Made by a program: the position numbers and the translations under genes | Notes under the pieces: generated by a model | Databases searched by the model: none | What the model was told of the DNA's origin: nothing | The model's input: the letters and a program-made list of their open reading frames with translations, nothing else | Origin: Hydractinia symbiolongicarpus | Lineage: Eukaryota > Cnidaria > Hydrozoa > Anthoathecata > Hydractiniidae | Length of the DNA: 64,000 nt | NCBI RefSeq assembly: GCF_029227915.1 | Contig: NC_079882.1 | Location: 31,426,001-31,490,000 of the forward strand | Reading direction: 5' to 3' | Shown: positions 36,190 to 48,973 of the stretch, piece after piece | How the letters are laid out: each line of letters opens with the position of its first letter | How positions within the stretch are numbered: position 1 is the stretch's first letter

Positions 36190-37810
36190 GGCGATTAAAC
36201 TCCTTTTATTCAGCGTCTCATCAAAAATGAAAACATTTTTGAAAACTACAAGTCTCATGCGTTTTAGTGGTGAAAAACTAATTTAAAAAATCGTTCGAAA
36301 AATGAGTTTACTCCCTGGGTACTTTCTTTTTATACTTTTGACCATACGGGTCGTGACCGGAATTTAGGGGAAATCGCAGGTTTTTGTTTGCCGGCGGTTA
36401 AACTTCTTTTATTCAGCGTCCCATCAAAAATGAAAACATTTTTGAATACTACAAGTCTCATTCGTTCTAGTGGTACAGAAATAATTTAAAAAATCGTTCC
36501 GGAAATCAGTTTACTCCCTGGGTACTTTCTTTATATACATTCGACTATACGGGCAAATCCCGGGATTTACGGGAAATCGCGGGTTTTTGTTTGCCAGCGA
36601 TTAAACTTCTTTTATTCAGCGTCTCATCAAAAATGAAAACATTTTTGAAAATTACAAGTCTCATGCGTTTTAGTGGTGAAAAAATAATTTAAAAATCGTT
36701 CGGGAAATGAGTTTACTCCCCAGGTACTTTCTTTGTATGCTTTTGACTATACGGGCCGAGTCAAGGATTTACGGGAAATCGCGGGTTTTCGTTTGCCTGC
36801 GATTAAACTCCTTTTATTCAGCGTCTCATCAAAAATGAAAACATTTTTGAAAACTACAAGTCTCACGCGTTTTAGTGGTGAAAAACTAATTTAAAAAATC
36901 GTTCAGGAAATGAGATTACTCCCTAGGTACTTTCTTTGTATACTTTCGACTATACGGGCCGAGTCCTGGATTTACGGGAAATCGCGGGTTTTCGTTTGCC
37001 GGCAATTAAACTTCTTTTATTCAGCGTCTCATCAAAAATGAAAACATTTTTGAAAACTACAAGTCTCATGCGTTTTAGTGCTGAAAAAATAATTTAAAAA
37101 ATCGTTCGAGAAATGAGTTTACTCCCTGGGTACTTTCTTTGTATACTTTTGACTATACGGGCCGAGTCCGGGATTTACGGGAAATCGCGGGTTTTCGTTT
37201 GCCGGCGATTAAACTTCTTTTATTCAGCTTCTCATGAAAATGCAAACATTATTGAAAACTACAAGTCTCATTCGTTCTAGTGGTGCTGAAATAATTTAAA
37301 AATCGTTCAGGAAATCAGTTTACTCCCTGGGTACCTTCTTTATATACATTCGACTATACGGGCCAAGCTCGGGATTTACGTGAAATCGCGGGTGTTCGCT
37401 TGCCAGCGATTAAACTTCTTTTATTCAGCGTCTCATCAAAAATGAAAACATTTTTGAAAATTACAAGTCTAATGGGTTTTAGTGGTGAAAAAATAATTTA
37501 AAAAATCGTTCGGAAAATGAGTTTACTCCCTGGGTACCTTTTTTGTATACTTTTGACTATACGGATCGTGGCCAGGATTTAGGGGATATCGCGGGTTTTC
37601 GTTTGCCGGCGATTAAACTCCTTTTATTCAGCGTCTCATCAAAAATGAAAACATTTTTGAAAACTACAAGTCTCACGCGTTTTAGTGGTGAAAAACTAAT
37701 TTAAAAAATCGTTCAGGAAATGAGATTACTCCCTAGGTACTTTCTTTGTATACTTTCGACTATACGGGCCGAGTCCTGGATTTACGGGAAATCGCGGGTT
37801 TTCGTTTCCC
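36190..37810 (+). repeat. 8-monomer unit, copy 1 (~1621 bp)
   Basis: GGTCGTGACC at 36349 recurs at 37970 (1621 bp), and CTCATGAAAATGC at 37231 recurs at 38851 (1620 bp). It contains B, C, H, a GAGTCCTGG unit, F, an ATGCAAAC unit and G. Similarity is strong for about seven monomers; the last one (37616-37810) resembles the GAGTCCTGG unit instead. Confidence 0.8.
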
Positions 37811-39235
37811 GGCGATTAAACTCCTTTTATTCAGCGTCTCATCAAAAATGAAAACATTTTTGAAAACTACAAGTCTCATGCGTTTTAGTGGTGAAAAACT
37901 AATTTAAAAAATCGTTCGAAAAATGAGTTTACTCCCTGGGTACTTTCTTTTTATACTTTTGACCATACGGGTCGTGACCGGAATTTAGGGGAAATCGCAG
38001 GTTTTTGTTTGCCGGCGGTTAAACTTCTTTTATTCGGCGTCCCATCAAAAATGAAAACATTTTTGAATACTACAAGTCTCATTCGTTCTAGTGGTACAGA
38101 AATAATTTAAAAAATCGTTCCGGAAATCAGTTTACTCCCTGGGTACTTTCTTTATATACATTCGACTATACGGGCAAATCCCGGGATTTACGGGAAATCG
38201 CGGGTTTTTGTTTGCCAGCGATTAAACTTCTTTTATTCAGCGTCTCATCAAAAATGAAAACATTTTTGAAAATTACAAGTCTCATGCGTTTTAGTGGTGA
38301 AAAAATAATTTAAAAATCGTTCGGGAAATGAGTTTACTCCCCAGGTACTTTCTTTGTATGCTTTTGACTATACGGGCCGAGTCAAGGATTTACGGGAAAT
38401 CGCGGGTTTTCGTTTGCCTGCGATTAAACTCCTTTTATTCAGCGTCTCATCAAAAATGAAAACATTTTTGAAAACTACAAGTCTCACGCGTTTTAGTGGT
38501 GAAAAACTAATTTAAAAAATCGTTCAGGAAATGAGATTACTCCCTAGGTACTTTCTTTGTATACTTTCGACTATACGGCCGAGTCCTGGATTTACGGGAA
38601 ATCGCGGGTTTTCGTTTGCCGGCAATTAAACTTCTTTTATTCAGCGTCTCATCAAAAATGAAAACATTTTTGAAAACTACAAGTCTCATGCGTTTTAGTG
38701 CTGAAAAAATAATTTAAAAAATCGTTCGAGAAATGAGTTTACTCCCTGGGTACTTTCTTTGTATACTTTTGACTATACGGGCCGAGTCCGGGATTTACGG
38801 GAACTCGCGGGTTTTCGTTTGCCGGCGATTAAACTTCTTTTATTCAGCTTCTCATGAAAATGCAAACATTATTGAAAACTACAAGTCTCATTCGTTCTAG
38901 TGGTGCTGAAATAATTTAAAAATCGTTCAGGAAATCAGTTTACTCCCTGGGTACCTTCTTTATATACATTCGACTATACGGGCCAAGCTCGGGATTTACG
39001 TGAAATCGCGGGTGTTCGCTTGCCAGCGATTAAACTTCTTTTATTCAGCGTCTCATCAAAAATGAAAACATTTTTGAAAATTACAAGTCTAATGGGTTTT
39101 AGTGGTGAAAAAATAATTTAAAAAATCGTTCGGAAAATGAGTTTACTCCCTGGGTACCTTTTTTGTATACTTTTGACTATACGGATCGTGGCCAGGATTT
39201 AGGGGATATCGCGGGTTTTCGTTTGCCGGCGATTA
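37811..39235 (+). repeat. 8-monomer unit, copy 2 (7 monomers matched)
   Basis: Second copy of 36190-37615. A lost G near 38577 (ACGGCCGAG) accounts for the one-base change in offset. Confidence 0.8.
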
Positions 39236-41754
39236 AACTTCTTTTATTCAGCATCTCATCAAAAATGAAAATTGTTTTGAAAACTACAAGTCTCATGCGT
39301 TTTAGTGCTGAAAAAATAATTTAAAAAATCGTTGGGGAAATGAGATTACTCCCTGGGTACTTTCTTTGCATACTTTTGACTATACGGGCCGAGTCCGGGA
39401 TTTACGGGAAATCGCGGGTTTTCGTTTGCCGGCGATTAAACTCCTTTTATTCAGCGTCTCATCAAAAATGAAAACATTTTTGAAAACTACAAGTCTCATG
39501 CGTTTTAGTGGTGAAAAACTAATTTAAAAAATCGTGAAATGAGTTTACTCCCTGGGTACTTTCTTTTTATACTTTTGACCATACGGGTCGTGTCCGGAAT
39601 TTAAAGGAAATCGCAGGTTTTTGTTTGCCGGCGGTTAAACGTCTTTTATTCGGCGTCCCATCAAAAATGAAAACATTTTTGAATACTACAAGTCTCATTC
39701 GTTCTAGTGGTACAGAAATAATTTAAAAAATCGTTCCGGAAATCAGTTTACTCCCTGGGTACTTTCTTTATATACCTTCGACTATACGGGCAAAGCCCGG
39801 GATTTACGGGAAATCGCGGGTTTTTGTTTGCCGGCGATTAAACTTCTTTTACTCAGCGTCTCATCAAAAATGAAAACATTTTTGAAAACTACAAGTCTCA
39901 TTTGTTTTAATGCTGAAAAAATAATTTAAAAATCGTTCGGGAAATGAGTTTACTCCCCAGGTACTTTCTTTTTATGCTTTTGACTATACGGGCCGAGTCC
40001 GTGATTTACGGGAAATCGCGGGTTTTCGTTTGCCGGCGATTAAAAACCTTTTATTCAGCCTCCCATCAAAAATGAAAACATTTTTGAAAACTACAAGTCT
40101 CACGCGTTTTAGTGGTGAAAAACTAATTTAAAAAATCGTTCGGGAAATGAGTTTACTCCCTGGGTACTTTCTTTGTATACTTTTGACTATACGGGCCGAG
40201 TCCGGGATTTACGGGAAATCGCGGGTTTTCGTTTGCCGGCAATTAAACTTCTTTTATTCAGCGTCTCATCAAAAATGAAAACATTTTTGAAAACTACAAG
40301 TCTCATGCGTTTTAGTGCTGATAAAATAATTTAAAAAATCGTTCGGGAAATGAGATTACTCCCTGGGTACTTTCTCTGTATACTTTTGACTATACGGGCC
40401 GAGACCGTGATTTCGGGAAATCGCGGGTTTTCGTTTGCCGGCGATTAAACTTCTTTTATTCAGCTTCTCATCAAAATGCAAACATTATTGAATACTACAA
40501 GTCTCATTCGTTTTAGTGCTGAAAAAATAATTTAAAAAATCGTTCGGGAAATCAGATTACTTCCTGGGTACTTTCTTTGTATACTTTTGACTATACGGGC
40601 CGAGTCCGGGATTTACGGGAAATCGCGGGTTTTCGTTTACCGGCGATTAAACTTCTTTTATTCAGGTTCTCATCAAAATGCAAACATTATTGAATACTAC
40701 AAGTCTCATTCGTTCTAGTGGTGCAGAAATAATTTAAAAATCGTTCGGGAAATCAATTTACTCCCTGGGTACTTTCTTTGTATACTTTTGACTATACGGG
40801 CCGAGTCCGGGATTTACGGGAAATCGCGGGTTTTCGTTTGCCGGAGATTAAACTTCTTTTATTCAGCGTCTCATCAAAAATGAAAACATTTTTGAAAACT
40901 ACAAGTCTCATTCGTTTTATTGCTGAAAAAATAATTTAAAAATCGTTCGGGAAATGAGTTTACTCCCCAGGTACTTTCTTTGTATGCTTTTGACTATACG
41001 GGCCGAGTCCGGGATTTACGGGAAATCGCGGGTTTTCGTTTGCCGGCGAATAAACTCCTTTTATTCAGCGTCCCATCAAAAATGAAAACATTTTTGAAAA
41101 CTACAAGTCTCACGCGTTATAGTGGTGAAAAACTAATTTAAAAAATCGTTCGGGAAATGAGTTTACTCCCTGGGTACTTTCTTTGTATACTTTTGACTAT
41201 ACGGGCCGAGTCCGGGATTTACGGGAAATTGCGGGTTTTCGTTTGCCGGCAATTAAACTTCTTTTATTCAGCGTCTCATCAAAAATGAAAACATTTTTGA
41301 AAACTACAAGTCTCATGCGTTTTAGTGCTGAAAAAGTAATTTAAAAAATCGTTCGGGAAATGAGATTACTCCCTGGGTACTTTCTTTGTATACTTTTGAC
41401 TATACGGGCCGAGTCCGGGATTTACGGGAAATCGCGGGTTTTCGTTTGCCAGCGATTAAACTTCTTTTATTCAGCTTCTCATCAAAATGCAAACATTATT
41501 GAATACTACAAGTCTCATTCGTTCTAGTGGTGCAGAAATATTTTAAAAATCGTTCGGGAAATCAGTTTACTCCCTGGGTACTTTCTTTGTATACTTTTGA
41601 CTATACGGGCCGAGTCCGGGATTTACGGGAAATCGCGGGTTTTCGTTTGCCGGCGATTAAACTTCTTTTATTCAGCGTCTCATCAAAAATGAAAACATTT
41701 TTGAAAACTACAAGTCTCATGCGTTTTAGTGCTGAAAAAATAATTTAAAAAAAC
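39236..41754 (+). repeat. Mixed units with ATGCAAACATTATTG subtype (4-monomer periodicity)
   Basis: ATGCAAAC units occur near 40478, 40678, 41487 and 41887; 40678 to 41487 is 809 bp (4 monomers). H, F and A-like units lie between them. A 4-bp deletion (ATCGTGAAATGAG) sits near 39531-39541. No gene is seen. Confidence 0.7.
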
Positions 41755-43781
41755 GTTCGGAAAATGAGATTACTCCCTGGGTACTTTCTTTGTAAACTTT
41801 TTACTATACGGGCCGAGTCCGGGATTTACGGGAAATCGCGGGTTTTCGTTTACCGGCGATTAAACTTCTTTTATTCAGCTTCTCATCAAAATGCAAACAT
41901 TATTGAATACTACAAGTCTCATTCGTTCTAATGGTGCAGAAATATTTTAAAAATCGTTCGGAAAATCAGTTTACTCCCTGGTTACTTTCTTTGTATACTT
42001 TTGACTATACGGGATGAGTCCGGGATTTACGGGAAATCGCGGGTTTTCGTTTGCCGGCGATTAAACTTCTTTTATTCAGCGTCTCATCAAAAATGAAAAC
42101 ATTTTTGAAAACTACAAGTCTCATTCGTTTTATTGCTGAAAAAATAATTTAAAAATCGTTCGGGAAATGAGTTTACTCCCCAGGTACTTTCTTTGTTTGC
42201 TTTTGACTATACGGGCCGAGTCCGGGATTTAAGGGAAATCGCGGGTTTTCGTTTGCCAGCGATTAAACTCATTTTATTCAGCGTCCCATCAAAAATGAAA
42301 ACATTTTTGAAAACTACAAGTCTCACGCGTTTTAGTGGTGAAAAACTAATTTAAAAAATCTTTCGGGAAATGAGTTTACTTCCTGGGTACTTTCTTTGTA
42401 TATTTTTGTCTATACGGGCCGAGTCCGGGATTTACGGGAAATCGAGGGTTTTCGTTTGCCGGCAATTAAACTTCTTTTATTCAGCGTCTCATCAAAAATG
42501 AAAACATTTTTGAAAACTACAAGTCTCATGCGTTTTAGTGCTGAAAAAATAATTTAAAAAATCGTTCGGGAAATGAGATTACTCCCTGGGTACTTACTTT
42601 GTATACTTTTGATTATACGGGCCGAGTCCGGGATTTACGGGAAATCGCGGGTTTTCGTTTGCCGGCGATTAAACTTCTTTTATTCAGCGTCTCATCAAAA
42701 ATGAAAACATTATTGAAAACTACAAGTCTCATGCGTTTTACTGGTGAAAAAATAATTTAAAAAATCGTTCGGGAGATGAGTTTACTCCCTGGGTACTTTC
42801 TTTGTATACTTTTGACTATACGGGCCGAGTCCGGGATTTACGGGAAATCGCGGGTTTTCGTTTTCCGGCGATTAAACTTCTTTTATTCAGCGTCTCATCA
42901 AAAATGAAAGCATTTTTGAAAACTACAATTCTCATGCGTTTTATTGCTGAAAAAATAATTTAAAAAATCGTTCGGGAAATGAGTTTACTCCCTAGGTACT
43001 TTCTTTGTATACTTTTGACTATACGGGCCGAGTCCGGGATTTACGGGAAATCGCGGGTTTTCGTTTGCCGGCGATTAAACTTCTTTTATTCAGCGTCTCA
43101 TCAAAAATGAAAGCATTTTTGAAAACTACAATTCTCATGCGTTTTATTGCTGAAAAAATAATTTAAAAAATCGTTCGGGAAATGAGTTTACTCCCTAGGT
43201 ACTTTCTTTGTATACTTTTGACTATACGGGCCGAGTCCGGGATTTACGGGAAATCGCGGGTTTTCGTTTGCCGGCGATTAAACTCCTTTTATTCAGCGTC
43301 TCATCAAAAATGAAAACATTTTTGAAAACTACCATTCTCATGCGTTTTATTGCTGAAAAAATAATTTAAAAAATCGTTCGGGAAATGAGTTTACTCCCTA
43401 GGTACTTTCTTTGTATACTTTTGACTTTACGGGCCGAGTCCGGGATTTACGGGAAATCGCGGGGTTTCGTTTGCCGGCGATTAAACTTCTTTTATTCAGC
43501 GTCTCATCAAAAATGAAAGCATTTTTGAAAACTACAATTCTCATGCGTTTTAGTGCTGAAAAAATAATTTAAAAAATCGTTCGGGAAATGAGTTTACTCC
43601 CTAGGTACTTTCTTTGTATACTTTTGACTATACGGGCCGAGTCCGGGATTTACGGGAAATCGCGGGTTTTCGTTTGCCGGCGATTAAACTCCTTTTATTC
43701 AGCGTCTCATCAAAAATGAAAACATTTTTGAAAACTACAAGTCTCATGCGTTTTAGCGGTGAAAAACTAATTTAAAAAATC
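41755..43781 (+). repeat. 10-monomer unit, copy 1 (2027 bp)
   Basis: GGGATGAGTC at 42011 recurs at 44038, and TACTTACTTT at 42591 recurs at 44618, both 2027 bp apart. The right part introduces the N subtype (AAAGCATTTTTG, CTACAATTCTCATG), absent to the left of about 42.9 kb. Confidence 0.85.
42901..43306 (+). repeat. Adjacent near-identical N-type monomers (203-bp offset)
   Basis: AAAATGAAAG at 42901 recurs at 43104, exactly one monomer later. I saw only slight differences, at TTTTCCGG versus TTTGCCGG and at CTTC versus CTCC. This is single-monomer duplication inside the 10-monomer unit. Confidence 0.75.
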
Positions 43782-45808
43782 GTTCGGGAAATGAGATTAC
43801 TCCCTGGGTACTTTCTTTGTATACTTTTTAGTATACGGGCCGAGTCCGGGATTTACGGGAAATCGCGGGTTTTCGTTTACCGGCGATTAAACTTCTTTTA
43901 TTCAACTTCTCATCAAAATGCAAACATTATTGAATACTACAAGTCTCATTTGTTCTAGTGGTGCAGAAATAATGTAAAAATCGTTCGGAAAATCAGTTTA
44001 CTCCCTGGGTACTTTCTTTGTATACTTTTGACTATACGGGATGAGTCCGGGATTTACGGGAAATCGCGGGTTTTCGTTTGCCGGCGATTAAACTTCTTTT
44101 ATTCAGCGTCTCATCAAAAATGAAAACATTTTTGAAAACTACAAGTCTCATTCGTTTTATTGCTGAAAAAATAATTTAAAAATCGTTCGAGAAATGAGTT
44201 TACTCCCCAGGTACTTTCTTTGTTTGCTTTTGACTATACGGGCCGAGTCCGGGATATAAGGGAAATCGCGGGTTTTCGTTTGCCGGCGATTAAACTCATT
44301 TTATTCAGCGTCCCATCAAAAATGAAAACATTTTTGAAAACTACAAGTCTCACGCGTTTTAGTGGTGAAAAACTAATTTAAAAAATCTTTCGGGAAATCA
44401 GTTTACATCCTGGGTACTTTCTTTGTATACTTTTGTCTATACGGGCCGAGTCCGGGATTTACGGGAAATCACGGGTTTTCGTTTGCCGGCAATTAAACTT
44501 CTTTTATTCAGCGTCTCATCAAAAATGAAAACATTTTTGAAAACTACAAGTCTCATGCGTTTTAGTGCTGAAAAAATAATTTAAAAAATCGTTCGGGAAA
44601 TGAGATTACTCCCTGGGTACTTACTTTGTATACTTTTGATTATACGGGCCGAGTCCGGGATTTACGGGAAATCGCGGGTTTTCGTTTGCCGGCGATTAAA
44701 CTTCTTTTATTCAGCGTCTCATCAAAAATGAAAACATTATTGAAAACTACAAGTCTCATGCGTTTTACTGGTGAAAAAATAATTTAAAAAATCGTTCGGG
44801 AGATGAGTTTACTCCCTGGGTACTTTCTTTGTATACTTTTGACTATACGGGCCGAGTCCGGGATTTACGGGAAATCGCGGGTTTTCTTTTGCCGGCGATT
44901 AAACTTCTTTTATTCAGCGTCTCATCAAAAATGAAAGCATTTTTGAAAACTACAATTCTCATGCGTTTTATTGCTGAAAAAATAATTTAAAAAATCGTTC
45001 GGGAAATGAGTTTACTCCCTAGGTACTTTCTTTGTATACTTTTGACTATACGGGCCGAGTCCGGGATTTACGGGAAATCGCGGGTTTTCGTTTGCCGGCG
45101 ATTAAACTTCTTTTATTCAGCGTCTCATTAAAAATGAAAGCATTTTTGAAAACTACAATTCTCATGCGTTTCATTGCTGAAAAAATAATTTAAAAAATCG
45201 TTCGGGAAATGAGTTTACTCCTTAGGTACTTTCTTTGTATACTTTTGACTATACGGGCCGAGTCTGGGCTTTACGGGAAATCGCGGGTTTTCGTTTGCCG
45301 GCGATTAAACTCCTTTTATTCAGCGTCTCATCAAAAATGAAAACATTTTTGAAAACTACAATTCTCATGAGTTTTTTTGCTGAAAAAATAATTTAAAAAA
45401 TCGTTCGGGAAATGAGTTTACTCCCTAGGTACTTTCTTTGTATACTTTTGACTATACGGGCCGAGTCCGGGATTTACGGGAAATCGCGGGTTTTCGTTTG
45501 CCGTAGATTAAACTTCTTCTATTCAGCGTCTCATCAAAAATGAAAGCATTTTTGAAAACTACAATTCTCATGCGTTTTATTGCTGAAAAAATAATTTAAA
45601 AAATCGTTCGGGAAATGAGTTTACTCCCTAGGTACTTTCTTTGTATACTTTTGACTATACGGGCCGAGTCCGGGATTTACGGGAAATCGCGGGTTTTCGT
45701 TTGCCGGCGATTAAACTCCTTTTATTCAGCGTCTCATCAAAAATAAAAACATTTTTGAAAACTACAAGTCTCATGCGTTTTAGCGGTGAAAAACTAATTT
45801 AAAAAATC
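43782..45808 (+). repeat. 10-monomer unit, copy 2
   Basis: Second copy of 41755-43781. Private changes include GTATACTTTTTAGTATACG near 43819, TTACATCCTGG near 44403 and CTCCTTAGG near 45220. Confidence 0.85.
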
Positions 45809-47351
45809 GTTCGGGAAATGAGTTTACTTCCTGGGTACTTTCTTTTTAAACTTTTGACAATACGGGTCGTGCCCGGAATTTAGAGGAAATCGCGGGTTTT
45901 TGTTTGCCGGCGATTAAACTTCTTTTATTCGGCGTCCCATCAAAAATGAAAACATTTTTGAATACTACAAGTCTCATTTGTTCTAGTGGCACAGAAATAA
46001 TTTAAAAAATCGTTCGGGAAATGAGTTTACTCCCTGGGTACCTTCTTTGTATACTTTTGACTATACGGATCGTGGCCAGGATTTAGGGGATATCGCGGGT
46101 TTTCGTTTGCCGGCGATTAAACTTCTTTTATTCAGGGTCTCATCAAAAATGAAATTTTTTTTGAAAACTACAAGTCTCATGCGTTTTAGTGATGAAAAAA
46201 TAATTCAAAACATCGTTCAGGAAATGACTTTACTTCCTTGGTACTTTCTTTGTATACTTTTGACTATACGGGCCGACTCCGGGATTTACGGGAAATCGCG
46301 GGTTTTCGTTTGCCGGCGATAAAACTTCTTTTATTCAGCGTCTCATCAAAAATGAAAGCATTTTTGAAAACTACAATTCTCATGCGTTTTATTGCTGAAA
46401 AAATAATTTAAAAAATCGTCCGGGAAATGAGTTTACTTCCTCGGTACTTTCTTTTTATACTTTTGACAATACGGGTCGTGTCCGGAATTTAGGGGAAATC
46501 GCGGGTTTTTGTTTGCCGGCGATTAAACTTCTTTTATTCGGCGTCCCATCAAAAATGAAAACATTTTTGAATACTACAAGTCTCATTCGTTCTAGTGGCA
46601 CAGAAATATCTTAAAAAATCGTTCGGGAAATGAGTTTACTCCCTGGGTACCTTCTTTGTATACTTTTGACTATACGAATGATGGCCAGGATTTAGGGGAT
46701 ATCGCGGGTTTTCGTTTGCCGGCGATTAAACTTCTTTTATTCAGGGTCTCATCAAAAATGAAAATTTTTTTGAAAACTACAAGTCTCATGCGTTTTAGTG
46801 ATGAAAAAATAATTCAAAAAATCGTTCAGGAAATGACTTTACTTCCTGGGTACTTTCTTTGTATACTTTTGACTATACGGGCCGACTCCGGGATTTACGG
46901 GAAATCGCGGGTTTTCGTTTGCCGGCGATTAAACTCCTTTTATTCAGCGTCTCATCAAAAATGAAAACATTTTTGAAAACTACAAGTCTCATGCGTTTTA
47001 GCGGTGAAAAACTAATTTAAAAAATCGTTCGGGAAATGAGTTTACTTCCTGGGTACTTTCTTTTTAAACTTTTGACAATACGGGTCGTGCCCGGAATTTA
47101 GAGGAAATCGCGGGTTTTTGTTTGCCGGCGATTAAACTTCTTTTATTCGGCGTCCCATCAAAAATGAAAACATTTTTGAATACTGCAAGTCTCATTCGTT
47201 CTAGTGGCACAGAAATAATTTAAAAAATCGTTCGGGAAATGAGTTTACTCCCTGGGTACCTTCTTTGTATACTTTTGACTATACGGATCGTGGCCAGGAT
47301 TTAGGGGATATCGCGGGTTTTCGTTTGCCGGCGATTAAACTTCTTTTATTC
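45117..47351 (+). repeat. 11-monomer segment, copy 1 of a 3857-bp offset duplication
   Basis: TCATTGCTGA at 45171 recurs at 49028, and the G units at 46047 and 46656 recur at 49904 and 50513, all 3857 bp (19 x 203) apart. It begins in the 10-monomer block and runs into the K/M territory. Its last unit near 47330 is a G/B hybrid, reading GGATCGTGG and then TTCGGCGTCCC. Confidence 0.85.
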
Positions 47352-47359
47352 GGCGTCCC

Positions 47360-48780
47360 ATCAAAAATGAAAACATTTTTGAATACTACAAGTCTCATTC
47401 GTTCTAGTGGCACAGAAATAATTTAAAAAATCGTTCGGGAAATGAGTTTACTCCCTGGGTACCTTCTTTGTATACTTTTGACTATACGAATGGTGGCCAG
47501 GATTTAGGGGATATCGCGGGTTTTCGTTTGCCGGCGATTAAACTTCTTTTATTCAGGGTCTCATCAAAAATGAAAATTTTTTTGAAAACTACAAGTCTCA
47601 TGCGTTTTAGTGATGAAAAAATAATTCAAAAAATCGTTCAGGAAATGACTTTACTTCCTGGTTACTTTCTTTGTATGCTTTTGACTATACGGGCCGAGTC
47701 CGGGATTTACGGGAAATCGCGGGTTTTCGTTTGCCGGCGATAAAACTTCTTTTATTCAGCGTCTCATCAAAAATGAAAGCATTTTTGAAAACTAAAATTC
47801 TCATGCGTTTTACTGGTGAAAAAATAATTTAAGAAATCGTTCGCAAAATGAGTTTACTCCCTGGTTACTTTCTTTGTATACTTTTGACTATACGGGCCGA
47901 GTCCGGGATTTACGGGAAATCGCGGGTTTTTGTTTGCCGGCGATTAAACTTCTTTTATTCGGCGTCCCATCAAAAATAAAAACATTTTTGAATACTACAA
48001 GTCTCATTCGTTCTAGTGGCACAGAAATAATTTAAAAAATCGTTCGGGAAATGAGTTTACTCCCTGTGTACCTTCTTTGTATACGTTTGACTATACGGAT
48101 CGTGGTCAGGATTTAGGGGATATCGCGGGTTTTCGTTTGCCGGCGATTAAACTTCTTTTATTCAGGGTCTCATCAAAAATGAAATTTTTTTTGAAAACTA
48201 CAAGTCTCATGCGTTTTAGTGATGAAAAAATAATTCAAAACATCGTTCAGGAAATGACTTTACTTCCTGGGTACTTTCTTTGTATACTTTTGACTATACG
48301 GGCCGACTCCGGGATTTACGGGAAATCGCGGGTTTTCGTTTGCCGGCGATAAAACTTCTTTTATTCAGCGTCTCATCAAAAATGAAAGCATTTCTGAAAA
48401 CTACAATTCTCATGCGTTTTATTGCTGAAAAAATAATTTAAAAAATCGTCCGGGAAATGAGTTTACTTCCTGGGTACTTTCTTTTTATACTTTTGACAAT
48501 ACGGGTCGTGTCCGGAATTTAGGGGAAATCGCGGGTTTTTGTTTGCCGGCGATTAAACTTCTTTTATTCGGCGTCCCATCAAAAATGAAAACATTTTTGA
48601 ATACTACAAGTCTCATTCGTTCTAGTGGCACAGAAATAATTTAAAAAATCGTTCGGGAAATGAGTTTACTCCCTGGGTACCTTCTTTGTATACTTTTGAC
48701 TATACGAATGGTGGCCAGGATTTAGGGGATATCGCGGGTTTTCGTTTGCCGGCGATTAAACTTCTTTTATTCAGGGTCTC
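47360..48780 (+). repeat. 7-monomer segment, copy 1 of a ~4465-bp offset duplication
   Basis: G units at 47468 and 48077 correspond to those at 51933 and 52541, offsets 4465 and 4464 (22 monomers). The series alternates G units reading CGAATGGTGGCC and CGGATCGTGGTC with K, N and B units. Confidence 0.75.
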
Positions 48781-48973
48781 ATCAAAATAGAAAATTTTTT
48801 TAAAAACTACAAGTCTCATGCCTTTTAGTGATGAAAAAATAATTCAAAAAATCGTTCAGGAAATGACTTTACTTCCTGGGTACTTTCTTTGTATACTTTT
48901 GACTATACGGGCCGAGTCCGGGATTTACGGGAAATCGCGGGTTTTCGTTTGCCGGCGATTAAACTCCTTTTAT

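Noticed and set aside
46656-46964. Family of 91- to 102-codon open frames repeated through 46-61 kb
   Set aside because: They follow the 609-bp trimer period and exist because K units replace the usual TAATTTAA stop with AATTCAAAA. Conservation reflects recent HOR duplication. A dN/dS test between diverged copies would be needed to argue otherwise.
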